From Hedera helix (Eukaryota; Streptophyta; Magnoliopsida; Apiales; Araliaceae), in assembly GCA_947179155.2 (NCBI GenBank), contig OX359264.1, forward strand, positions 62,564,202 to 62,628,201: a stretch of 64,000 bases of DNA, given 5' to 3'. The notes under the pieces are model-generated. The model was not told the origin of the DNA. It searched no databases and was given only the letters and a program-made list of their open reading frames with translations. The position numbers were made by a program, and so were the translations under genes. Below, one piece after another: positions 9,901-20,117 of the stretch; position 1 is the stretch's first letter, and the number at the start of each line of letters is the position of its first letter.

Positions 9901-11654
9901 TTTGTTCTTTTGATCTCCTAGAGAAAGAGTCATCCTTCATAAAAAATGATAAAAAATCTTATGGTAGTTACATAAGTTTCAATATTGGTTGATGATACCA
10001 AATTTGACCCTTAAATTGGATTATTTTTTGGGTGGAGTAACAAGGGCTCTAGGTAAGTTTCATCAATTCAAAGCACCTTTCTATTGTTAGAGGGGGTCCA
10101 GGGTCCAGGGTCCAGGGTCCAGGGCACGGGTCTGTCTAACATTAATAGTTTTATGTTGCCACAGAAGAAGAAAAGAAGTTGACAATAACTAATTGAATTG
10201 ACTGATAATACAGAAGTCAAATTGTGAGTTGTGACGAAGATATCATTCTCACTATCAGCTTTACCTCTTTATAGTTCTATGATGAATAATCTTTCACGCC
10301 TTCTAGTCAACTTAAGGCATTTCTTGGTGAGACTTGGAGATCTGAATTCTCAAAGTAGGAATCCTACCAAGTACCAACTATTTGGTAACCCCTGCATGAC
10401 ATTTCTCCAAAGATACTAGGTGTAGCATATTGAAATTCCATGATCCGGTCACTGAAAGCATATACCATCCAGCACAACTGATAGTGTAAGCCGTAAAGAC
10501 TACATTTTCGTCATTTGGATTAACAAGACATGGCTTACCATACAAGGATTGAAGTTAAAAATTGTGACTCTGTTCATGTGCATTGCTTGGTTGTTTAATA
10601 TCTCCATAGTGAATGGCCCAAACCAGGTAATCCTCACTAAATAATACAGCCATAAGCAGCCTGTCACAATTAGCATATGATTCCAATGTTTTAGGGATAA
10701 TTTGAAAAATAACAAATTTTAATGAAAATTTTATTTTTTCAAACTTATTCCTAACATTAGTAAGAATTGTAGTAGTGGTGGCATGATATCACTTGATCAA
10801 TTAAGAATAAAAATAGTGACATGATAGAAATTTTATGTCACTTTATAGTCTAAAATTAGTACCTCACTTTATAGTCTAAAATTAGAAATGTATGTCAAAT
10901 TTTTAGAACGAAAGAATAAGGAAAATGTCTCTCTTATTTTGGTGAGGAGGGAGTATATGATAAGTGTTCCAATGTGTTTTTATGTACGCATATATTGTGG
11001 GTTCAATGTTTAATTGGATTACTAATCAATAAATATCCTTGTCATGAAACAGCAATTGAAACAACACTATGGTCAATCGAATGGGGAATTGCAGAATTGG
11101 TTAACCACCCTGAAATCCAGCAGAAGCTCAGGCATGAGATAGACACAGTGCTTGGACCTGGAGTTCAAGTCACGGAGCCAGACACCCACAAACTACCATA
11201 CCTTCAGGCTGTAATCAAAGAGACTCTCCGCCTCCGAATGGCAATTCCCCTTTTGGTCCCTCACATGAACCTTCACGATGCAAAACTGGGGAGTTATGAC
11301 ATCCCTGCTGAGAGCAAAATTTTGGTGAATGCATGGTGGCTTGCCAATAATCCCGCTCACTGGAAATACCCTGAAGAGTTCAGGCCTGAGAGGTTCGTGG
11401 AAGAAGAGTCCAAGGTTGAGGCTAACGGAAATGACTTCAGGTACCTCCCATTTGGGGTTGGGAGGAGAAGCTGCCCAGGAATTATTCTTGCATTGCCCAT
11501 TCTTGGTATCACTCTGGGACGTTTGGTGCAGAATTTTGAGCTGTTGCCTCCTCCAGGACAACCTAAGATTGATACTGCAGAAAAAGGCGGGCAGTTCAGT
11601 TTGCATATCTTGAAGCATTCTACTATTGTTGCCAAGCCAAGATCAGTCTCATAA
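6935..11654 (+). CDS. C4H: trans-cinnamate 4-monooxygenase (cytochrome P450 CYP73A), complete, 3 exons
   Basis: The product hydroxylates trans-cinnamate to p-coumarate with NADPH-P450 reductase at the ER membrane, the second step of the general phenylpropanoid pathway (lignin, flavonoids). Exons are 6935-7719, 8972-9105 and 11053-11654 (stop TAA 11652-11654), all with GT-AG introns. They splice in phase to 506 residues, against about 505 for the usual class I enzymes. Visible are an N-terminal membrane anchor (about 2-24), the proline hinge PPGP (34-37), the I-helix AAIETT (306-311), ExxR (363-366), PERF (418-421) and the heme loop FGVGRRSCPG with Cys447. N302, R368 and I371, implicated in cinnamate binding in this family, are present. 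Exon lengths 785, 134 and 602 match the conserved CYP73A layout. Odd residues are Met185, where family members I know read Asn (MMYNNMYR), and Gly221, where Glu is usual. AC elements lie upstream. The gene looks intact. Confidence 0.97.
7720..8971 (+). other. C4H intron 1
   Basis: The donor GTAGGAC at 7720 and acceptor …CTACAG at 8971 join codon 262 in phase. The intron is AT-rich. It includes a likely decayed MITE end (GGAACTGAGGGAGTAT, about 8266-8281), close to the Stowaway-like terminus GGACGGAGGGAGTA. The short ORFs here are not supported as genes. Confidence 0.85.
10094..10121. repeat. GGGTCCA tandem repeat, 4 copies
   Basis: Four head-to-tail 7-bp units GGGTCCA occupy 10094-10121, followed by GGGCACGGG. 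It is a GC-rich island in an AT-rich intron. The function is unknown; replication slippage would explain it. Confidence 0.9.
10378..10700 (-). pseudogene. Coding-like fragment of unknown family in C4H intron 2
   Basis: On the minus strand one frame runs about 100 codons from near 10700 to a TAG at 10380-10378, broken by a single TAA near 10557. It contains stretches such as LLMAVLFSEDYLVWAIHYGD and FTAYTISCAGWYMLSVTGS, rich in Cys, Trp and Tyr and unlike random AT-rich translation. I do not recognise the family. It could be a captured gene piece or transposon debris. The open frame may also be chance, although the composition argues against that. Confidence 0.35.
10701..10957. mobile_element. 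MITE-like remnant in C4H intron 2
   Basis: The stretch ends with TTGGTGAGGAGGGAGTATA, which resembles a Stowaway-type terminus. It contains an internal duplicate, CTCACTTTATAGTCTAAAATTAG, at about 10835-10885. The left inverted repeat is not clear. Boundaries are approximate. Confidence 0.4.
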
Positions 11655-11804
11655 TAACGGCGGTGTTTTTGTTTTTGGATTGTAAAAGTGGGCCGGAGAA
11701 CAAATTGTAAGCATATATTTGAATGTGTTGTAAATTTATGAATTTCGAAGAATGAATTTTCAATTTAAAGTTCTCTCTCCCTATCTCAATTCTGATTTTG
11801 AAAT
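11655..11804 (+). other. C4H 3' untranslated region
   Basis: AT-rich sequence after the TAA, with possible polyadenylation signals (GAATGAATTTTCAATTTAAAG, around 11749-11770). It abuts the probable LTR that begins near 11805. Confidence 0.5.
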
Positions 11805-12264
11805 TGTTGGACCGTGTAATTATTAGAACAAATGAGCTGTCTATATTGAGTCGTATCTTCACAGTCATTAGGTCTAACGTGCTCACAAGAGCACTCTTAA
11901 GTCTGATAGAATTGGGTTTGTTGCCTTGTCATTCTAGATATTAACTAGTTACCATGTTTAATATTAATTGATATGACAATTACTTTTTTCGTTAGGATCT
12001 CGGATACACAATTTCATTAAGAATTATATCCTATTGAGCAGGTGTGACTACTATAAATATAAGGTGAACAATAGATGTATATACAACAATATTATAGTCT
12101 GCTAAATACTTGTCATCTTCATTGTTATAATATCTTGCAGTATGTACTTACTATTACACCGAAAGTATCCCGCAATGGTTTAAGCTGTCAAGTACTTTTA
12201 GGTGATTTTTTCTGTGCAGATTCACGTCCAAGCTGATTGTTGAACAAGCGGACAAATTTGAACA
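11805..12264 (+). mobile_element. Probable 5' LTR of the outer Tat-like element
   Basis: It runs from about TGTTGGACC (11805, uncertain) to …GACAAATTTGAACA (12264). It has a TATA-like CTATAAATATAAGG at 12051-12064. The last bases and the following TTGACATTAGAAGG parallel the LTR end and primer site of the minus-strand Tat element at 41974/41973. It is followed by a plus-strand gag start. Confidence 0.55.
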
Positions 12265-12282
12265 TTGACATTAGAAGGAGAC
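12265..12282 (+). other. Primer-binding site of the outer Tat-like element
   Basis: TTGACATTAGAAGGAGAC lies immediately after the LTR end. It is a mutated form of the TGGCGCTAGAAGGAGGG-type site I associate with Tat-lineage elements, and it is colinear with the better preserved copy at 41954-41973 on the other strand. Confidence 0.5.
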
Positions 12283-12334
12283 ACTTATAGTATTTAGTAG
12301 AAATTTTTCTCATCTACCCTTGACAAAAACTTCC

Positions 12335-12880
12335 ATGGCAGCATCATTACCATCACAAAGCCATGACAACAACTCCCATGGAAAAACACGCTTGCAATTA
12401 CATCGACCAACAGATGTTGAAAAGCAGCATCGTCTCCAAGATGTACCAAATAAGTAGAAAACTCTTCAACTTCAGCGAGAAGAGCTTGACAACCAGTATG
12501 CAGATCTGACAAGAGCCGAGGGCAGTCTACTAAACAAACGAGGGACACCTTCCCGATCAGGTTGTTACGGCTCTCACCACGTTCACGAAAACACTAGCAC
12601 TCGGTTATCTAATTCTAGAGATCGAAAGAAAAGAACAAGATCTCTTTCACAGCAAATAAGTGGTACACAATCCCTAAGCGAATGCTGAAATAACTTTTAT
12701 GAAAAAACGTATCCTTAAAGATAATTTGAGAGATGTGCCAGAGCCAAAGGTAACAAATTCTACTCATCTCCTTTCACTAAGGATCTTGATGAAGTTAGGA
12801 TTGACAGATCCCTTAAAGTCCCGAACTTAGAGACATATGATGGAACAGGTGATTGCAAGTTCGTTGTTGGTACATTGCAA
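12335..12880 (+). pseudogene. Tat-type gag, N-terminal part, broken
   Basis: From ATG 12335 the plus strand encodes a polar, Gln/Arg/Ser-rich region and then, after stops, the conserved gag motif region around LKVPNLETYDGTGD (near 12815-12857), which introduces the Tat gag domain. Frameshifts and stops disable it. At about 12880 the homology switches to minus-strand integrase of another Tat element. The missing rest of gag, the protease and the first half of RT are not found on the plus strand, so this element lost material at the insertion point. Confidence 0.65.
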
Positions 12881-15800
12881 GTTTAAGCACTGTTGCATCC
12901 CTACATTCCTCCAACAAGTCAAGGTTTTCCCGAACCCTCTACTGTTGAGTACTTTAAAATTCTGGACCCAAAATGAGGGAACTCCAATCTTAACAGGTAT
13001 CAAAGCTTCTGTTCCATAGGATAACTTAAATGGATTTTCCCCTGTTGTGGTATAGGGAATGGTCCAATAATCCTATAAGACATGCAAGAGCTCTTCGAGC
13101 CACTTTCCTTTAGCTTCCTTGGGTCTCCTTTTAATTCCATTCAATAAGGTCTGATTTGTAACTTCAAACTACCCATTTGCCTGAGGAAGAGCCACTGAAG
13201 TTCTGCGATGCTTAATACTCAACTGCTGAAGAAAATTCTCGAACATTTTTTCCACTAACTGCATTCTATTATTTGAAACGAGCACCATCGGATTACCGAA
13301 GCGGTAGACAGCGTGTTCTTTGAAGAATTAGAGATAGGCCTCTTCGATTATACGAGCTAAAGGCTTGGCTTTCACCCACTTAGTTAAGTAATCTATTGCC
13401 ACCACTATGAATTTTACTTGTCCTTTTCCTTGTAAAAGATGACCTAAAATGTCAATCCTCTACACAGTAAAAGAGATCGGAGAGAGAATTGGCATTAGCT
13501 CTTCATGGGGCTGTCACAGCACCGATGCAAAGATCTGACACTTGGACACTTCTTAACAAAGTCCTTAGCGTCTTGCAACATTGTGGGCCAATAGTAACCT
13601 TGTTGAAGGATTTTATATGACAAAGATTTAGCACTTATGTGGTCCCCGCAAATGCCTTCATGCACTTCCCGAAGTATATAATCTGCCTTACGAGGACCCA
13701 CATAAAGTAGTAAATGAGACAGATAAGACTTCTTATACAATTGATCAGTGATGATACAATATTTTGTGGAGTTATATCTGAGTTTTTGAGCCTATATTTT
13801 ATCTTCGGGTAGGGAATCATTTTTCACGAAATTAATGATGGGTGTCATCCAAGAGATTTCCTGATCAATGTCTAATACTTCCTTAATCACGTGCTCGACT
13901 ACTCCAGAATTTTGAGGTATACTGAACCATCTAACAGCCCTTGATCGAAAGTTGTTAGTTTGGAGAAGGAATCGCCCATGGTGTTTTTGGCACGGACTAT
14001 ACCAATTATCTGATGTTTTGGAAACCTTGCCAATAAACTTTGAACCAATGACAAGTAGGTTTGTGGGTGCACCTACCGAGCCTCGTACTCTCCAAGCACT
14101 TGTTTCACCACCAGCTGTGAATCGCTATAAACAATTAGATCCTGGACTTCTAAGCTCTTCACCAGTCAGATTCTAACTAGAAGGGCTTTATACTCAGAAA
14201 TATTATTAGTAGCCATGAAGTTAAATCGGATTGCTTATTGAATTTTGAATCCTTTTGGTGATGTAAGAATTATTCTGGCTCTGCTTCTTTGGCCAGTTGA
14301 AGAACCGTCAACAAATAAATTCCATGGTGAATCTACGGGGTTCCTTCCTCTGTAAAAATTATAGTCGGCTCAGGCTCTGACTCTTCAGGAATCGAGCATT
14401 CTATAACAAAGTCTACTAAAGCCTGAGCTTTTATCGCAGTACATGAGTGGAATTCTAAGTTGAACTGACTTAGTTCTACTACCCACGTAGCCAATCGACC
14501 AGATAGATCGGGTTGATAGAGGACCCTCCTAAGGGGCTGATTGGTTAAAACAACAATGGTTCTTCCTTGAAAATAATACCGAAGCTTCCTATTTGATGTT
14601 ACCAGGGCATATGCCAATTTCTCTATGTTCGAATATCGGGTCTCAGCATCTCAAAGTACATGACTTACATAATACATTAGTTTTTGCCCTCATGAATCTT
14701 CCCTAATTAACACGGCTCCGACAACAAGTGGAGTGACCGATAGATACACGTACAAGTCCTTTTTAGATAAAGCTTTACTCAAAAAAGGAGGAGAGGAGAT
14801 ATACCTTTTAATTTGTTCGAAGACATTTTGGCACTCTTCGGTCCACTGGAATGTCTTTTGGTTCTGCTCTCTTTTCAAAGTATTGAAGAATGGTAAACAC
14901 TTCTCCGCATACCGTGACATGAATCTCCAAAGGGCCGCTAACCTTTCAGTTAACTTTTGCACCTCCTTGAAACTTTTTAGGGGTTACATGTTCACTATCG
15001 CTTATATCTTTTTAGGATTGACTTTAATCCCTCTTCAGCTCACTATGAACCCTAAGAATTTCCCTGATCTGAGTCTAAAGGTGCATTAGGTCGGATTCAG
15101 CCTCATGTTAAAGTGTCGTATATTCTGGAATCATTCATCAAGGTTGGTCAGGAGGTCCATTACTTCTATGCTCCTAATTATCATGTCATCTACATAAACC
15201 TCTATGTTTCGATCTATCTGCTCTTTAAAGGCTTTGTTCATAATTCATTGATAAGTTGCCCCAACATTGATAAATTCGAAAGACATTACTTGATGCGCGT
15301 AAATGGCCTTATGTGTGATGAATGAAGTCTTCGGGATATCTTCGTCCCACATTCTAATATGGTTGTATCCAGAAAATGCAACAAGAAAGCTTAACATAAT
15401 ATGCTTGGATGTGGAGTCAATTAATTGATCGATTCCCAAAAGGGAGTAGCAATCCTTCGGACAAGCTTTGCTCAGATCTGTATAGTCCATGCACATCTTC
15501 CATTTTTCGTTATGCTTCTTGACCAGAACAACATTGGCCAGCCACTCTGGATAATCTATCTCGAAGATAAACCCGACATCTATCAATTCGACAACTTCAT
15601 CGTTTACTACTTTTTGTCTTTTAGGTACGATTCTTTGGCCTTTTTGCTTAACTGGTTTAACATGAAGGTTCGCACTTAATTTGTGAACAACAATAGACTC
15701 ATCAATCCCGACATGTCGGCCGAAGTTTATGCGAAAATATCAGAATATTTTCTCAATAAGGTGATCAGGTGCTCTCTGAAATCCTTTTGAGGCCCGATTC

Positions 15801-16336
15801 CTATCTGATCCACATTTTCTTTATTCCCAAGAAAAAATTCCACCTCCTTTGTTTCCTCTACAGGCATCGCTATCAACTCTGGACCCACTTTTGTGAAAGG
15901 CTCCAACTCTATTTTCATTGTTTGTTTCTGTTTGCTCATGCCGACAGAAGTCACCTGTAAAGTCTAGAGGTAACACCTTCGGGACATGTCCTGGTCTCTA
16001 ATAACTTCTTCAACCCCATGGTCCGTCAGGAATTTCATTTTCAGGTATAGGATTGAAGTGATTGCCCTCAGTACCGACAACACTATTCTCCCAATAATGG
16101 CATTGTAATTATTCTCAACATTTACAACGTAAAATTTTACCATTATGGAGGATTACTTTGGCGCTATCCCAAAGACCATCAATATCTATATTATTTCGGA
16201 GATTGGAACGGGAGCATTGTCGAAGCCATACAAGAGCGAGCCTTTATAGGGGATCAACTTTTTGCCCTCAAATCTAGACGGTTGTAGGCATGCATGTACA
16301 AAACATCCACCGAACTTCCATTATCCACGAGGATTT
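12881..16336 (-). pseudogene. Tat-lineage Ty3/gypsy pol: protease, RT, two RNase H, integrase (inner element)
   Basis: Read from 16336 leftwards. The protease starts at the active-site block VDNGSSVDVLY (about 16290-16330), with NAIIGR further on. RT at about 15590-15180 has KACPKDCY, IDQLIDSTS and an intact YVDD (about 15195). Next come the RT connection and first RNase H (14962-14333), then a second RNase H block with LFVDGSS (about 14345-14160), a trait of Tat elements. The integrase zinc finger is at 13745-13495 and the core and C-terminal part (HRRTSVALPQANG, then TTTGENPFKLSYGTEA) at about 13220-12890. Many stops and frameshifts are present. Gag and 5' LTR of the same element lie at 40.97-42.33 kb, beyond nested insertions. 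The 3' LTR is missing at 12880. Confidence 0.85.
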
Positions 16337-19300
16337 AATTAAATAAGCCCAATATGAGAATATTTGCTTGAAGGTGGCTAATTAAATAATAAGCTCAAAT
16401 GTTATGTTGATTAATAGTCCAAGAGGTAATTAATATAAGTAAAATTAATTAATGTTGACAAGTATTGTATATAATGGGGTGGTAGTCTAATTAAATAAAT
16501 TACCTAACCCAAGTTATGAAAGATGTGTGAGTTGTGTTGGGTAGCCCAAGTAATTAAATAAAGAGTCCAATGAAAATAAACTAGTAACCTAAACATTGAG
16601 TCCAAACTTAAAAGTCAAATGTTGGTCAATATGTTGAGAGAATAATTTTAAGAATTGTTAAGTGTAGAGAATTAACTAATGTATGGTTAGTTAAATAACC
16701 CTAGTTGGTAGACAAGATAGAGGATTAACAAAACATTGGTTAATTGCTAGGTGAATGAATGTGAGGATGAGAATTAACTATGGATAAGTTAATTGAGTAA
16801 CCCAATGTGGTAAAATAATTTAAGGCAAATCTAATTGAATTATATTATAAGTCCAATTGATGTATTAATCTAGGTCAAATTAATTAACCTAGTAGTTTAC
16901 GTAATTTAATTAAAACATTGATTCATGTAATAATTAATCAAGCCCAATACTTATTTTAATTACAAGTAACATGTGTTAGTTAATGTTAGCCCAATAGAAT
17001 AATTAAAATTGAGCCCAAACAAATTAAATGACGAGCCCAATAGATTTAATTTTAAGGTCCAAAGTGGAGCCCAATGTTCATGTATATGTCAATGTATATA
17101 TATATTGGTGTGTATATATATATGGATACTTATATAATGATATAGGATATAAAAATAAAGCTAAATTGGTGTAATAAAATAGAAATCCCAAATTTTGGGG
17201 CCCACAAGGATGGAAATGTTGCTTGTTGGTTGATTTTGGGTACAAAGTTGATTCAACAACTCCCCACTAACCCTAGTCAATCATATGATCATTCAAAATG
17301 TCTATCATGTGGTCATTCAATGCTATAGTAAGCATAATTAGCTCTTAATTTGACTATGTTAGTTGATTAGTAGGAGTTGATGGTGATTAAGAGAATGCTA
17401 TATATAGAGAAGAAGGAAAGAGCTAGCAAATGTTAGTCATTTACTAGCTAGTTCAAGTGTTGTAGAGAGAGAAGCTTTAGAGAAAAATAAGAGCTACTTT
17501 GTGAGATTGATGATCCACCATTGAAAAATGCTAGAGGATAGTTAATGAGGCCAAGATCATGTCAAGAAGAAGAAGATCATCTATGTCTAAGAGGTTAAAA
17601 AGTGTTCTAAACCCTCTTTAGTTCATTTTTACAGTTTAGATATGATTTGAACGGTTAAAATATATTTTTAACCGATCAAAAGTTATTTTGATGATCTAGA
17701 AGTCCAAAACTATGATATATAGGTATATTCATGATTTTATATAGTTAGTACATGTATTGGTATGTGTGGTATGCAAATAAATAGAAAAAAAATTCATATT
17801 GTGTTACCGGTAAAATCCTAGATGGTTCGATCTTAAATTTCTTGTCTAAACGTTTTCAAAAATGTGATCGAACCATGAAATATTGTAAAACAAGAAGTTA
17901 GGAAGATAACAACACTAAGTTGGTGTCATTTGGATGTGTAGAGTTTATTTTATTCAAGTATGAACCATTTAAACCAAGGATTTGTAAAGTTAGTTTTCAC
18001 TTTGTCCTTGTGAGCAGTTTTTAGTCCCGTTCTGTTTGGAATTTGGATTTGTGATATAAAGAGAAATTGTAGAGGGGGAAATTCTAATAAAAATATACTC
18101 AAGAATCACCCTAAAATGTTTTTAAATAAAGAAGTTATGGCTATCAGAGCGACTGAGGGTGGACTGTCCAAATTAGGGTTTTCTGAAAATTGGCCGAGAG
18201 CCTAGGAGCTTGAAACTGCTGTTTCTGGGAGTAGACTTGGTCCAAGTCGGGTTGGGTAGGGTTGATCCTGGTCGGAGTATTTATGGAAATTTAAGTTAAA
18301 ATATATGTAAAATGAATGTGTTTGAATACTAAACCAATATATGTAAAGTTTATTAGTAACTTAATGGTATCTAAGTTATAAAATAAGGACTAAAGTTAAC
18401 ACAATTAAAAAGTTAACTATTGTTATTAATTAAATTGTATTAAAATATTATTAAATGATCAATAATATTAGTATATGATTAAAAAGTTATTAAATGATTA
18501 ATAACATTAGTAAATGATGAAAATATTTTTAAATAATTAATGACATTAGTAAATAATTAAAATATTATTAAATGGTTAACAATATTAATAAGTGATTAAA
18601 ATATTATTAAATGGTTAATAATATTAAGAAGTGATTAAAATATTATTAAATGGTTAATAATATTAATAAGAGATTAAAATATTATTAAATGATTAATAAT
18701 ATTAATAAGTGATTAAAATATTGTTAAATGGTTAATAATATTAGTAAGAGATTAAAATATTATTAAATAATTAATAATATTAATAAGTGATTAAAATATT
18801 ATTAAATGGTTAATAATATTAGTAAGAGATTAAAATATTATTAAATGATTAATAATATTAATAAGTAATTAAAATATTATTAAATAGTTAATAATATTAA
18901 TATGTGATTAAAATATTATTAAATGATTAATAATATTAATAAGTTATTAAAATATTATTAAATGGTTAATAATATTTGAAGGTAGTTGTATATTATCAAA
19001 GATAGATAATATTTTGAGGTATTTGGTACATTATTAAATGTCTGAATCATTAAGTTATGTAAAAGAAGAAAATTTAATTGAATTAAACAAATGTAAGTAG
19101 TCTATTTGTGACTAATTTAGATAACTTAATAAAAGTGGGTTGTACAATGAACGTGTAGTGAAGGCATAAGTTGGTTAAGTGTACCCGACATGTCCAACTA
19201 GGTTTGGGCTAGAGTTTTTGCCTGGAACATAAAAGTTCATTTGTTGGACAACTAAATAGTTAATAATTTCAAGTTAAGGTCTTAAGTTAAGACTAATTAA

Positions 19301-20117
19301 TAGTTATTGTAACTAATGATGATATCAATTTCATATATAAATTGTAGGTTGAACGAAAGACGCAAAATAAGCGTAACGGTAGAAGCGAACCAGACAAGTT
19401 TTTCAGAACTTGCTCCTATGTGTATTGCTATGCTATACTATGATGTTAAATTATTAATATGAAGATATATTAATGATATTTGTGATATGTGAATAACATG
19501 AGATATTGTTACATGTGAAATATATACCATTATGAAGCATGAATTGTCAGATACTAGTTGTTTAATGTATCTGATGCATGAGAAGTATGAAGCATTCAGA
19601 AAATGAAAAGTATGAAATGCATGATGTAAGAATAAAATGAAGAGCATGTATAATATATTAAGTATGTAATATGCTACGTGTAACTGTTAAACTTGTTGAG
19701 CCGTCGTGCTCACTCTTGCTTAAAACCAATATTTTCAGATAGTGCAAGTTATTCGAAGTTTTCGATAAAGATCAAGAAACAGGAATGCATATTACATTCA
19801 CTGAAGGTCTAAATGTCTATTGTAGATATCAGTCTGAATTAGACAGGTAAAATAATTGTGTAGTATAAGAATTGGTTGGTATGTAATATGAGTGTCAAAT
19901 ACTCAAATTGATTGTAATAGAATGTCGTATCATGTATGATATTGAGATATACTAGGAATGTATAAAGATTGCGATTCTGGAATAGAAAGAGATGTTGTAA
20001 AATTGTAAATAAATGATTATTTAGCAATTATAATATTGTTGTAATTCATGAACAATAAGGAAAAGATAGTACTAGTGTTAAATCGGATTCGAGGGACCCA
20101 AATTCGGGGTCGTCACA
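16337..20117 (+). mobile_element. LARD-like element A, 5' LTR (start truncated)
   Basis: It is colinear with the 3' LTR from about 22770 on, so roughly the first 490 bp of the LTR are missing. The left junction falls inside the minus-strand Tat protease at a shared GGATTT. A TATA box (CTATATATAGAGAAG, 17398-17412) precedes the probable transcript start. The LTR ends GGGGTCGTCACA at 20117. It contains an AT-rich array (18427-18976) but no coding region. LTRs of 4 kb or more around a non-coding body fit the LARD class (large non-autonomous LTR derivatives). Confidence 0.8.
18427..18976 (+). repeat. AT-rich minisatellite in the LARD A 5' LTR, unit about 39 bp
   Basis: There are about 14 diverged copies of a unit like TTAAAATATTATTAAATGG + TTAATAATATTAATAAGTGA. 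Each unit holds the near-palindrome AATATTATTAA/TTAATAATATT, so transcripts or single strands could form serial hairpins. Corresponding arrays lie in the other LTRs at 26525-27105 and 55262-55700 with different copy numbers. Confidence 0.9.

Larger units (their letters stand above)
9106..11052 (+). other. C4H intron 2
   Basis: The donor GTATGTTTG follows the phase-1 G of codon 307, and the acceptor GAAACAG precedes CAATTGAAAC. The intron is about 1.95 kb and holds A-rich tracts (9163-9201), a short GC-rich tandem repeat (10094-10121), a minus-strand coding-like fragment (about 10378-10700) and a MITE-like 3' end (GAGGAGGGAGTATA, about 10944-10957). Confidence 0.85.

Noticed and set aside
11193..11635. 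Antisense ORFs of 141 and 92 codons
   Set aside because: Shadows of C4H exon 3 on the opposite strand.
18427..18976. Possible CRISPR-like array
   Set aside because: Regular 39-bp units without unique spacers, in a plant LTR. It is a minisatellite.
19839..20027. 62-codon minus-strand ORF recurring at 27969 and 28611
   Set aside because: It repeats because the LTR repeats. It is an AT-rich frame without start context or domain, and it is altered in the older copy.
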